Shown here: piece after piece, positions 12,579-24,706 of the stretch | Position numbering within the stretch: the stretch's first letter is position 1 | How the letters are laid out: each line of letters begins with the position of its first letter | DNA from: Endocalyx cinctus | Taxonomy: Eukaryota; Ascomycota; Sordariomycetes; Amphisphaeriales; Apiosporaceae | Length of the DNA: 64,000 nucleotides | Direction: 5' to 3' | Assembly: GCA_001600455.1 (NCBI GenBank) | Contig: BCKC01000002.1 | Location: forward strand, 2,742,171-2,806,170 | Translations under genes and position numbers: made by a program | The notes under the pieces: generated by a model | Database searches by the model: none | What the model was told of the DNA's origin: nothing | What the model saw: the letters and a program-made list of their open reading frames with translations, nothing else

Positions 12579-12975
12579 TCATTCTTCCAGGGGCAGGAAG
12601 GTCAACTTTACCGTCTTCTTTCTAACTAGAATCGCAAACAGACAGACGTAGAGAAAGTGATGTATTTTCATAAACAGAAATGTGCAGACAACAGCATTTC
12701 TTTGGAGTATATGAAAGACCGTGATCACGCCGTCGGCACGCTTCTCTATCACGCGTGCTCGGAAAACGGGGTTTACTTTCTGTCCTTTAATGTCACCCAC
12801 GGGAAAAATTCGATATCGATGATACCTTTACCCTAGATAGTCTTCGTGGATGGCGAGGCCGACAGCTTGATCCTATACACTTTAACTTCACAGTCGAATC
12901 TCGAGATATCATGATGTTGTAAGAGCTATGTACTCCAGGGCAAGCAATCTCTATCTTGAAAGTGCTCACATTCAT
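12579..12975 (-). pseudogene. Possible frameshifted gene remnant, unidentified
   Basis: Three consecutive stretches on the minus strand have plausible protein composition but lie in different frames. The first is MNVSTFKIEIACPGVHSSYN (from 12975). The second, in another frame, reads EVKVYRIKLSASPSTKTI, then a stop, then GKGIIDIEFFP. The third reads VGDIKGQKVNPVFRARVIEK into RADGVITVFHILQRN. The pattern is what a gene that has collected indels and a stop would look like, but no family is recognised, so this is inference from composition only. Confidence 0.3.
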
Positions 12976-13785
12976 ACTTTTTCAGGCAGTAATGATTACC
13001 CAAAAAAAAAAACCGCATGTTTATCGCTTGGCATGAATAACCATCTAATTCTTTTAGAGATGGTGGTTGATGATCTAGAAAGCTAAACTCAAGACAGAGT
13101 TGTGCCGACTCCTACCTTGCACTTTATTCACTCGTGCCTGAGAAATTGCAGGTTCCCTAATGACAAGCTTCTTATCCCTATTATTAGATGTGCCATGAAG
13201 TTGAAAGATAAGGAACTATTTCCGAGCAGAGCCGCAGGCGTAATCGCCAAACATATCAACATTGACCCCTTAACTCAACCGGCAACCACTTGGACCACTT
13301 GGTAGGTCTTTTACAATCCTCTTACTTAAGACGCACTAACACTTATTTGCAAGCTGAATCGCGTCATTTTAACACGCCAGGCCTTTCTCAGCAGCTCAGC
13401 AGTAGTCTTTCTTCGACAATATTGAAAGTGATTTAAACGAGATATTAGCAGCTATTCTGAGACTGGCGTTCATCCGCCATGTCTGATCAGCTGGAGAAGC
13501 AAACCAGCCTAGATATGCATGGATACTTATGAATAAGCCGCTCCAACTGTCGAGATTACTAAGAGTTAAATACACTCATACACTCTTTCAAGAGGGAAGA
13601 CAGGAGCAAGGTCAGTTCACCATGTCAAAAGAATGATAGAAACAGCTCGAATAGTCTTCACCACACTACTCCTTTAAAATTCATACCGACGTAAAAGTAC
13701 CTAGCGGTTTGGCTCGAGCGCTAGTGCCAACGAAATCGACTTAGAAACATACACAAGCAATAGAAACATATAACTAGCGGTTTAA

Positions 13786-13944
13786 GTCTCTCGAGAAGAC
13801 TACGGCCCCATTTCGCATCAGTTCATGAAGAATTTGCTTGGCGATGAAGCTTACCGCGAGCCTGTCATGATAGATAACATGAAGGGATTGGCTGGCCAGA
13901 AAGAATGTGCCATAAATAAGATTATTAACGGACAGTCGCCGTAA
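13786..13944 (+). pseudogene. Short coding-like remnant or orphan exon, unidentified
   Basis: A 52-codon open stretch bounded by stops encodes REDYGPISHQFMKNLLGDEA followed by YREPVMIDNMKGLAGQKE. The composition is protein-like and the stretch is more GC-rich than its surroundings. It has no upstream ATG in frame; the first Met is internal. It could be an exon preceded by an acceptor (TTTAAG) or a relic. I do not recognise the family. Confidence 0.22.
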
Positions 13945-16417
13945 CAAAACTTGTGTGAACGGCCGTTTATGACGTTGACGGTTTTCTGCACAGGCGCAAG
14001 TTTCATGCAGGTTTTTTTATCTTTTATCACCTAAAGCAGCGTGGCTTAGTTACGCATTAGGCTAGTACCGAATCCCCGGGCTTTAATATGAACCCTACTT
14101 ACGCATAGTTAGTATACTTGTCAGTCTCGATTCACTAATCGTTTATGTCCTAAGCAAGATATATTGGAACCTAGGAAGCCTTCTTACGCCACGAGACCCG
14201 TTGATAACATGCTTAAACAATATATTCGGCAGTCTGAGGTGGCATTTGTGACCTTCTTCCAGAAATAATCTTCATTTGGCAGCAGGTCCAAGAACCAACA
14301 AACACCAATTAGGTTAGCATGTATGACGTTTAATTCCACATACAACATGTAGGTTACATCCTTATACATAACACACCAACATATCCAGTAGCATATGTAT
14401 TTAGGTATATAGTACTATAGACAAGCGCTATAACCGATGGTGCACTACCTAACCTAGCAGCCAGGCAGCCTACGTGTAGTTGCTTACTAGCTCATGGATA
14501 GTTGTTCGGTCAGCATAGATCTTCTATGTAAAGTTACATATACTGTACTCTGTCAAAAAGTTATTAAGGAGCCTTCGGATCTCGGCCGACAAACATCACG
14601 ATAACTTATTACAAAGCTTCATTTTCCCGGACAGCATTTCAATAGCGATAACTTTCTAATAGGACAACCTGTTCACTTCTAAGCGATCGTATTACTCATC
14701 CATTGTTTCACAGATCCATTCAAATTTCATCCGAATTACCAACCTGCCTGCCAGTCTTACGCTCTGATTCCCGTTTCAATCCCCTGTAACTTGTTAGTAC
14801 AGTATATCTTGACACAGGGGCTTGGCGTTATGGAACTGAACTAAATCCGCACCACAACCACGCTCTGACCACTCTTTACTTCAACTACTTCCTATGTAGC
14901 TTTGGTTCCCTGCCCCTGCCAGCCTGCCCCCTTTCGATATCTATCCATTATATACGGAGTATGTAGATGGATATTGTTAATTGGCGATGGCATGCTTTTA
15001 AAACACAAATATGAGCAAACTACTGAGTCTGTGTCATTTGAAACCTCGGTCTAGGTTACTCTTTGCTTTTATGCGCTCAATGTCCTCTTGTAAAACGTTA
15101 GCAAGAATTCTAGTCGTGCCCAAGAATAACAAATAACTAGAAGGGACTCTCGCAGTAAATGAACCTATCTTGGACATAAGCGGGAGGCTAACTACCTAGG
15201 TAACACACCCTGATGCTGATATCGATCGCCTGATCTTTCTTATTAGAGATATTACCAACACTAAACCCGTGGTTCCACGCCTCATATATACATACGTCAG
15301 TGAATGCATTTAGTGGCATTGGTGAGATTTGTAGTCTCCTCTCCTGCCATGGAAGGTTCTACATTGTCACAAAAGATATCAATAACGTCATAAGATATAA
15401 CGAAGGAGGCTACGAAGCCATCTTTCGCTGCTTTCTGGTTCGCTTTACGATTAGATGGTTCGGACAATCTATTTACTACCGCGTTCTACTACTCTGAAAA
15501 TAGTTTGTGGTCTTCAACGGCGTTCGACGTAAGGTATGCCACTAAATGCATTGGTGACTACTAAAACGCCTTTCCCGGTGTTGATAAGCCAGAAAAAGAT
15601 GTGAATTGCTTCTTGACATAGAGACTGAAAACATAGCTTGAATACATAATTCAAAGTTTAAGACCGGTTACTGGCGATATGGATTATACTCATTAAAGAC
15701 AAAGGACGATGTGATTGATAACTTACTGCCTAGTATTCGGAGTTAAGTGTTGTACTTTATTGCAAAGCCTTTATTAATACATATTTTTACTGGCTGCTAG
15801 GTACTCCGTAGTAATATTAATAACGCTATACCCCCCTATAAGACCCCTACTACCTCGCTGCAACCATCTCAAAACGCGGGAGAAAGTACCGATCCCGCAT
15901 TTTCGTAAGGTACTGTACTTATCAGCTTAGTAGCTAATGTGTGATAGAGGATACAGTAGATGATAACATTCCGAGTCTAAAACATAAAACACCTCTGTAA
16001 ATTCTGTCCTTCTTGTCTCAACTCAAGAAAAGAAAAGGTCTCTCTATTTCGTCATTCCTCCATTTTACTTATCATTTACCATCCATACAATTTTTCCATC
16101 TTTGCCTGTTTGCATCTAACACTGCAAGTGCAGGCTTGGTATTCGCTAACTTTTTTTTTTTTTTTTTTGTTAGCAGTATACCTCTAATTGGAGGTACTGG
16201 ACCCCCATATTGTGCTTTAGCAGACCCGTGGACGCGCCCATCACTTCTCACCAACGTCATAGAGATTCCAAGAATTTTGCGCAAACTAAGAAGGGATCGA
16301 AATTCCCATCACCCCGCGTGCTGAACGACTTAAAAATCGTTCATGTTGATGTGAGACAGATCATATCTTCTAAATCCGACTCGCACTTATCTGTCGTAAA
16401 AAAAAACTTTAATCATC

Positions 16418-19400
16418 ATGTCGGCCTCGGTCGACGAGAAATCGAAATCGACTCTAAAACCGAAATCTTACACAAATGGCTCCGCCAATGATACGAACAA
16501 GATGAATGGAGTAGGTGCTATTAACGGCCACGCTGTTACTTCTAAAAGAAAATACCCATCTAAGAAGAGACCTGGGTTCCTATCTCGGTCTTTTAATATC
16601 GTCGCCAGGTATGAGACGCGTCTTCTATACATACTCTATGCATTCTTTAAAACTTGTACTGATCTCAATCTTTCCTTCGGTATAGGCTATTGACGTGGTA
16701 TTCGATATTCACAATTCTATTTCGATGTCCTCCGACACTTCAAGAGTGCACTGATTCTTCACCAAAGATCTGCAAACCTTACTTCCAAACCAAGCAAGCA
16801 GTTCTACCTCATATAACGCCCTACTACGATACGTATGCTGCTCCTTACGTTGACCGAGCCATCCCGTATTACAATATCCTAGATCGTGTAGTCATCACCC
16901 CTGGTCAGGCATACGCTATCAAGTATGGAGGTCCTCAGGTTGCCAAGGCTCAGGCATTCGGCCAAGCGCAGTGGGAGAAGAACATACAGCCCCAATTAGC
17001 GACATACCAGGCTCTGGCCAAGGCCCAATATGAGCAGAATATCTCGCCTCATGTTGAACAGACAACCGCTCTCATCACTCCCTATTACGATATTGCCCGA
17101 ACGAATGCATTGCAAACGTATTACGAGCTACTGCTTCCAAGCTATCTCTTCGTACAGCCGTATGCCGCGCAAGGTTACGATGTTGCGGCTGCATTTACTA
17201 CTGATACGGCCGTTCCTGCCTCCATATGGGTTTGGAATAAAACATACGCGTTCCTCGACTCTACCGTGTGGCCCCATCTGCGCGATGTCTATGAGATGAA
17301 GGTCGAGCCTCAGCTTGTGCGTATTGGCGAGCGCCTAGGAAGATATAAGGATATCAAGTCGAAATCGAGCTCAGAAGAGGCTGATCCGTAAGTCTTTGCT
17401 ATGATTTGTTCCATTAACGTATAGCTAACATGGCGAACAGCGCGATGCCCAAGTCTACATTCGCTAAACCCTCGTCTTCCGCGTCATCAACTTCCACTCC
17501 CGCTGTAGAAAATACGCCGGTACCTGAAGTAACATCTTCTGCGACTGATAACTCCGAGACTGCACAGTCCGAAGTCGATAAGATAGAAATAAAAGTTGCG
17601 CCTGCTCCGAGCAGTCGCGAAGAGATCCGTGCGCTTGCGGCAAAAACTGTAGCTGAGGACTTACAGCTCTGGGAAGAGAAGTTCATGCAGGTTGCTGACG
17701 AGGGCGCCCTTGAGATTGAGGAAAGGGTGGATGAGATATCAAGCCGCATGATTCAGCGAAGTGCCAACACTATGGGCAAAGCCCTGGTCAAGGATCTAGA
17801 AGATACTATCGCGTCCGAACTTGAAAGGCTCAAGAAGGAAATTTTAGTGGTTCTCGAGAAAAACATTGAGGATGAAGAAGAGAGGAACGCGGAAGTTGTC
17901 GCCGCCATCCGAACTGCTGGCCTAAGCATTAAGAACAAAGCTCAGGATATTCGTGATTGGCGTGAGGCTTATGCACAAGAAACCGAGGTTGCTGTCACCA
18001 AGGCCGCCCAGGAACACTTTACTATTTTGGATGAAACGCAAGACTTGGCGTTGCAGAAGATCGGCATGAAGTGGGCCTGGATGGATGGTGTTACTTATCA
18101 TGACTGGAAAAAGTATCACGAACTCAAGGACAAGTTTGGAGAATGGACCGAGGAGCTTAAGCTCTTGGTAACTACGCATCCAGGTCTTTTACAAGCCCAA
18201 GCCGCCGGCAATGGAATAGAGGATGAGGGCATGGGTATCGCGCAAGCTGCGGCCGAGGAGTTGGTCCGATTGAAGCAAGTTGCCTCGTGGAAGGCAATTG
18301 CTGGCGATCTTAGCGACGATTTTGACAGTGAAACAATGCGGCTAGCAGCTGAAGCAGCGCAAAAAAAGATCGCCGACGCTATTGAGGAAGCCAAATCTGC
18401 AGCACAGTCGGTGGTTGATGACGTCGAGACTGGCGCCGAGTCTTTGGGAGAAGCGCTAAGCAATGAAGCCTCTAATGCTGTTCATGATGAGGAGACCGAA
18501 GCGGCGGTGCCTGAGAGTCTAGAGGAGGCTGATACTGTTACAGTCTCTTTATCTCAAGTGAAGGCAGACGGTGACCTCGAAAGTGCTACTTCGATACCCT
18601 CAGAAATTCCCACCCACGAAGCGGATCCGCTTGAACCACCCAAACAAATGCGGGAGACGATTGAAGAAACTCCCGATGAGCCGAGCCCTGTCCCCGTCGA
18701 GGACGCCACCACAACGATCAAATCAGCCCTGTTCGGTGCTGCAGCTCAACAGGTCCCCTCGAGGCAACCAATTCTTGACGAAGATGATCTGTCATCGGCA
18801 ACTAGTGTAATGTCTGTAGTTCAATCAGATGTTCCAGCGAGCATTACCTCAGCTGCGCAGGCGGCTTATACTGCTGCGCTTGCACGAGCTGCGGACCAAT
18901 ACTCTCGCGCTATGTCGGCTGTTTCCGTCCAGATATCCGGCGAGCCCAAGCCGATGCATGAAGAGATGTTCAGCTCGGTGTCAAACGCCTATTTCGCCGC
19001 CATGGACTCAGCAAACTCTGGTTTGAATATGGCCATGACGGCAGCTTCCGATGCTATACATGGTACTCCGACAACTAACTGGGTACCGGGTATGCCGACT
19101 ATGCCTTTGGTTGACTGGGAGAAGGTCCAATCTATTGCGCAGCAAAATCTGGACGATTCTGTCCAATGGGCTTCCAACCAGTATGAAGCCGCTAAAGTTG
19201 CGATCGGTGCCTCGGAACCTACTCCTAGCACATATCTCGAATCCGTAGAGAAGCAGGCCGAGAAAGTATTGGATCAGGCCAAGCATCAATACTACGCACA
19301 GCTTGGACTAGCGCATGCGCGATACTCTGACTTTCTTGACGCTGCATCATCAGCGATAAGTTCGATGACGGCGACGCCAACCCCGAGCAATATCCAGGAA

Positions 19401-19946
19401 TCGGTCATTTCAGCCGCCTCTGTTGCTGGTGAGTCTGTTGCCGCCGTGGCGTCAGCAGCGAGCGACTCTGTCGGTGAAAACTGGGACTCTCTTGTCAGCC
19501 GTGTGAGCTCTCAGATCTACGGTGCCCCTACGCCAACGCCTTGGTATCAAGATCTCTACGATGCCGCGGGTGGATATGCCGCTCAGGCGACAGATGCAGC
19601 TGCAAGCCAGTATTCTTCTGCGTCGTCTGCTGCCGAAGTTTATGCCGGCTCTGCTAGCGATGCTGTTTCTTCGCAATATTCAGCCGTTAGTTCGCTTGTG
19701 TCGGAGTTGATTGTGGGGAAAGAACCGTCGTATACCGAGTCTGTGTATTCACGGCTAGCTGGTGCTTACAGCACTGGGATATCGTCTGCGTCTAGCCTGG
19801 CAAGTGCTGCATCGGCCGTGGGCGCCAGTGCTGCTAATGAGGTAACCGAAGCGGCCAGTTCGATTGTCGAAGCTGCAGCCGATACGGTGTCATCTGTGAC
19901 CGAGAAAGTGAAGGAGAATGTCGACTATGCGAAAGATGAGCTATAA
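16418..19946 (+). CDS. Ala/Ser-rich fungal protein of the family often named 'transcription factor hoxa13' (3 exons)
   Basis: Exons 16418-16608, 16686-17387 and 17441-19946 encode about 1132 residues. Introns are 16609-16685 (GTATGA...ATAG) and 17388-17440 (GTAAGT...ACAG). This is a Pezizomycotina-specific family that databases commonly label 'hoxa13'; I see no homeodomain, so that name is misleading. In order: a polar basic N-terminus; a hydrophobic segment (RLLTWYSIFTILFRC, about residues 64-78); a Tyr/Pro-rich region with repeated PYYDTYAAPYVD-like units; a Glu/Lys-rich coiled-coil region (about 330-580); and an Ala/Ser-rich C-terminus of repeated units, each with a GxP(T/K)-type turn (ISGEPKP, IHGTPTT, IGASEPTP, IYGAPTPTP, IVGKEPS) followed by an amphipathic Ala-rich helix containing A-x-x-Q/R-Y. 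The repeats resemble lipid- or membrane-binding amphipathic helices; that is inference. The molecular function is unknown. Confidence 0.88.
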
Positions 19947-22892
19947 AACTCCGCCGGAGCTTGACTGAACGTTGTCTTCCCTTCCACAAGACGCAAAAAA
20001 AATTTCCCTCATCAATCTAAGGATAGTTAAAGGACACAATACACGAATACATGGATTGCGATGACTATATGGAGATCACGCTTTAATGATAATTGAATCT
20101 TGGTACAAATTCGGAACCCAATCACCAAAAAAAAAAAAAAAAAACACTTCAACCAGGAGGTTGGAAATTATCTGCTTATTCTCTCTTTTTTTCCCCCCAC
20201 ATTATGGTGCTCTGAGAGCAGCCTCACTTCACTCGTTAAAAATGACGCAGCCACAATATTATCAACAACATATACCCAAAGCGTATTACTCCAAGTTTAC
20301 GCCATTGCTAATTTTCCTGTTGCTTTATTGCATTTCCACTGTTCGTTTTAGGATTAAGATCCTCTCGTAAGTTCTCACATCAGAAAGTCATCAAGTACGA
20401 CTTAGCTAGCAAGGTGCACGCGCATTTTTAGCTGTGATGAGAGGATGGTTTTTACGGTGGAGCTGAGAGGATCTGTGATCTTCAGGGAGTCTAGAACTAG
20501 CAGCAGTACACTTGGGGCCGAGGTGCGAATGAACAGCAGTGGAAGAAATCGTAATCATCTTCTGGTGAGAAGTGACGGGGCGGGATAAGAAGAGCGAGAT
20601 GAGATGTATGATAGATATGTATTTCACTAAACAGTTTTATATTACATTCTTGTATTTCCCTATGGAGATGGTGAGAAGATATCATGTGTGAATTGGTATA
20701 TACCGTAAGAAGCGATGTGGATCTGAGCTCTGCTACTACACTATATTATATACACTATATGTACGTAGGTCATGCCAACGGGTATCTTGTGACTCATAAT
20801 AAGGTTTAAATATTCTATATATACTTAAGTACTTAGGTATATATGCATTTATATTGATTCAAGTCCACTTCTGAGAGGTTTTGTCGGTATATACACAGTA
20901 ATAAGCCATAATAGAATCGGGCTTCCGAAACTTTAGCAGCCACATGTTAAAATATATCAATTTTGCCTACGAGAATGAGGTAGAATACGCAAGAATACTT
21001 GGTGTATGATTTTCTATTCCAGGATCTTGGATAATTTGCGAAATGTTTCGAGATTTATGGAGATAAGAAAAAAATGAAAATGTATCCATACGTGGCTGGT
21101 AGGCTGGCCTGGCAGCCCTGGCAGACCTGGGTGGCAGGTTGAATAAGGGGGAGGGGTACGGACTCCTGAAACATGCATAGACTTCAACTTCCTGTCCTCT
21201 TTTTTCTCTCTCTCTCTTTTTTTAGACGCTTTAAAACTAATATAGTGTCGACTACTCTGTATACTAAAATCCATACTTAGTACCCAAAGTTCAGCAGAAC
21301 CACAGTAGGGTAGAAATAATGAGGCTCATTCATACCATAGCGGTGAGGTGATATTTTCTCTCGTGGTTATTTTAGTGTAGTAACGATGATATATAATACA
21401 CCGACTTTACCTAGCTTTAAGACCTAAAATATAATCACTTGCCTCTATATATATTTTTTTTTCACATGCCACCGTGTACAAGGCGTCAGAGAGTATCACA
21501 GTACAGAGGTACAGAGTATATAAGGTTGACATGTTCGCATGGATTACCTAACTACTTAACCTAGTAATTAGGTATCTACTAAGCAGTAAATAGTGTCATC
21601 CCAAGCATTAGGTATCTATAGATTAAAAAAAAAAAAGATAAAAAAGAAAGAAAGTTAATGCAAAAAAAATACTCATGCAATATACTTACTATACTACACT
21701 AGTTATAATTCTATACTATGCGTACTTGTAAATCATCAATCCATAACCCATCTATCTTAAAGGGGGTTCGTGACAAGAATGTATTGTATATGCGGGAATC
21801 CTTGAGATCCCTTTATTTTGAAAAAGAATAGATAGAGACCCGCTCTCTCAGTTTGATTGTAACAATGACAGAACAGACACGGGTTGTCATGGTAGCGGAC
21901 CCATGCTTCGTAGTTACGCTAATACATATACGGTCTGGTGTTTATCCATTAAAGGATTAGCGTGTAATGGTCAACAAACAGGCAAGTATATTGACAACAA
22001 AAGTGAAAGCAGGAACGTTCATATGAACAATTCCATCTCTCCACCACGCACTACGACATGTTGCCGCCCAACTCGGTTCAACATTCGGCGACGACAATAA
22101 CAACAACTGCGACCGGACAATTATAGGTAAGTCAATAATCGCCAAATCATCGGATAATCGACAATATACGACAAACAACAATCGACCGACAATCCATCAG
22201 CAATAACAACAACTACGCGAGAACAACTTCCAGCACTCTTATATTCGATAAACGCCGACAATTCACGATACCATTCGACACTATTTTGCGACCATTTCGA
22301 CAACCTTCACATCAACCTCCCCCAGTAAGTTGCCTAAGGAAAAGAATATACCTAAGGTATGTGACGTTCATTACATCATATAATATATTGTTATATATAC
22401 TATATCAGATAGTAAGAAAGAGGTGGCACGAAAAAAAAAAAAAAAAAAGCAAGAATTAACAGAGGGGAACGTAATCATTATCGAATATGTGAAAGGAACA
22501 CAAGTTAACATTATCCGTCAAACATCACAGGCATTCATTATTATATTACTTCAACACCTAAAATCTTTTTAATTCCGAATCATTCATTTGCTTTCGACTA
22601 CCGACTCCTTATTCTTCGACGTACCCTTCTTTACATTCTCCTTTAAAAACCCCCACCACAAAATACACAATACTATTATCTCTTTTGTTAAATTCATTTC
22701 TATATTCCATTAAACATTCAGAACTTGTCATCTATTTGCGACGCGATACTTCCAGCTATTTTGTGTGAAACCCGGAGTTTTGCCACCGTCCCAAGTTTTG
22801 ACCCCCTAGTTTATGCGACAAATCAACATCTACTAGAACAAAAAACCATCAATTTTCGAGTACTTCATTCACCTTAGAAACAAAAAAAAAAT
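19947..22892. other. Intergenic 2.9 kb; probable long NUDE 5' leader at right end
   Basis: AT-rich spacer with A-runs at 20127-20144 and 22431-22448 and TAGGTA-type palindromes near 20820-20845 and 21545-21605. From about 22060 to 22330 the sequence is rich in CAA/ACAACA, like a fungal 5' leader, and ends at a donor-like CCCCA|GTAAGT (22325). Acceptor-like CATTCAG lies near 22720. A spliced 5' UTR for the NUDE gene is therefore possible. No coding gene is seen. Confidence 0.5.
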
Positions 22893-24706
22893 ATGGATAT
22901 GGAACCACCATCTTCGCCTCCAAATGAGGCATCCTCTGTTGAGGATTCGTTAGCCTGGTACAAAAGGCAGTACGAGGTATTAGCCGACGAACTTACCGAA
23001 TTCCGAGAATCCAGTCACGAATTGGAAGCCGAACTCGAAAAAGACTTAGAGGCTGCCGATAAACGACAACGCGAACTGGAGGCAAGGGCTGAGAACTTAC
23101 AATTCGAAGTCGATGAATGGAAAGTAAGGAACAATTCACTACCCGATCGCATAATTATTATTAGTATAGATTGGTATCAGCGCGCTAACCATTTTCACCG
23201 TTATAGGAAAAATGCAGAACTGCTAAAGCTGAAGCCAATTCTGCTCACAATACTCTTGAAAAGGAGATTACGGATCTTCGCGAAGTTAACCGTAGCATAC
23301 AGCACAAACTCCGTGACATTGAAGTAGCCAACGACGACTTTGAACGACAAGCGCGCAATACTACGTCCTCTCTTGAGGATATGGAATCTAAATACAACGT
23401 CGCTATAGAGAGAACCGTCATGATGGAGGAAGAAATCAAGATTGGCGAGCAAGAGCGAGAAAACTTACGAATCGAGGCTCAGAGGTTACGCGAGGAACTC
23501 TCGGATCTCAGGGTTGAAGCTGAAGTCTTGCAAGACAAGCTCAAGAAAGCCGAGGAACGACACCTGGAAGCGCTATCTACAGACATTCCTGTTCCCATGT
23601 CGCCCGTGTTCGACAGCTCGCCCATATCCATGTCCAGCTCTCCTATGGTTGATAACCCTCTTGATGCCGATCTACCGCCCGCTAGCAAGGCGGCACCTAC
23701 TCCTATCGAGCCGCCTTCTCCCCCCGCCTCCGATGTCTCGGCACCGCTACCGAAGTCAACCATCAAACCCAAAACACCCAACCCTGGGGCCCAGAAGAAG
23801 AGTCGCCTCCCATCCGCCGACCACAGCACTACTCCGAAAGCAAGATTGGCTGCACCTACTTCTGGACTTCGTCAACCTGGTCTCCGCTCATCTACTTCGT
23901 CCCGCAGCGCTATGCCTACTCGGACGGGCACGTACCGTTCAATATCCAACAAGAATCCTACGTCTCTTAACTCCCTTCGTAATCTTACTGCTCGTGCCGA
24001 TCGAATTACGGTGCGGATTCAGGCCGGAGTCCAATCAGTACGCGCTTCTAAGGTGCCAGCTCCGATAAGCACGCCTCCGCGAGCCTCGCCCAGGTCGTCG
24101 CTGATAAGTCAAGTTCCATCGACCGTAACGGTGCGTTCACGAAAACGGACCGTCGGTTCAATGGCCTCTTCGATGGCAGATGAAACCCCATCACAATCAA
24201 CAACTGGAGGAAAACACATTCCCCGGCTGAGTAACGGAGGCCCACGTCTGTCTTACGGATACCAGCCCAATAGAAGTAGCGTTTACGATCCAGACAGCTC
24301 GTCCGTATCGATATCTCGACCCAGCAGCCGAGCTAGTGCCTCGAGCTTCGCGAGACCAGATAGGCCGATGAGCCGCAGCGAGATCGCACGACCTACGTCC
24401 CGCGCTAGCGTCACGGGCGCAAGGACACCGATGGGTATTCGTCCCCGTAGCTCCATGAGCGGCAGCGTGCACGGCCATTCCCAGAGTGTGAGCAATATTG
24501 ACCTGGATGAGCTCGACGAGAGGACACCTAGTCGGCGAGGCACTTACAGCAAGTTCGACTCGGACGGAAGCTCTAGCGCCATTCCCGTACCCAGGCGCCA
24601 GAGCGGCGGCGCCGGTTTGCATTCGTCGACGAGACGCGTCAGCGGTGGTGTCAACGAAGGCGGAGGAAGAAGCCGCAAGCTGAGCGACCTGGGAGAAACG
24701 TATTAG
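22893..24706 (+). CDS. nudE: NUDE/RO11 dynein regulator (2 exons)
   Basis: A homologue of NudE (Ro11 in Neurospora, NDE1/NDEL1 in animals). It binds LIS1/NudF and cytoplasmic dynein and is needed for nuclear migration along microtubules. Exons 22893-23123 and 23207-24706 give 576 residues; the 83-bp intron starts GTAAGG and ends TTATAG. The start is preceded by an A-run and matches the family's SLAWYK-containing N-terminus. Residues 17-190 form the conserved coiled coil ([19 protein letters not shown], then [20 protein letters not shown], then FEVDEWK, which joins [20 protein letters not shown] across the splice). The C-terminal two thirds are Ser/Pro/Arg-rich, low complexity and probably disordered, ending [13 protein letters not shown]. 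Length agrees with the Aspergillus protein (near 590). Confidence 0.93.

Larger units (their letters stand above)
10693..16417. other. 5.7-kb gene-free divergent spacer between DOA10 and the 'hoxa13'-like gene
   Basis: A long AT-rich spacer between two genes that diverge from it. It holds T-runs at 12281-12297 and 16151-16168, a short CAGTA tandem repeat near 11130-11150, a direct repeat of GGCCTTGCCAGAA near 11173-11200, and palindromic CCTAGG/TAGGTA and TACGGAGTA-type motifs (11863-11900, 14446-14480, 14953, 15195-15205, 15797-15810). A few short coding-like stretches are listed separately. No tRNA, 5S or intact gene is seen. The promoters of both flanking genes must lie at its ends. Confidence 0.6.

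Noticed and set aside
14040..14085. tRNA-like A-box (TGGCTTAGTTACG) and B-box-like (GTACCGAATCCCC) sequence
   Set aside because: The boxes are too close and no cloverleaf or acceptor stem can be formed.
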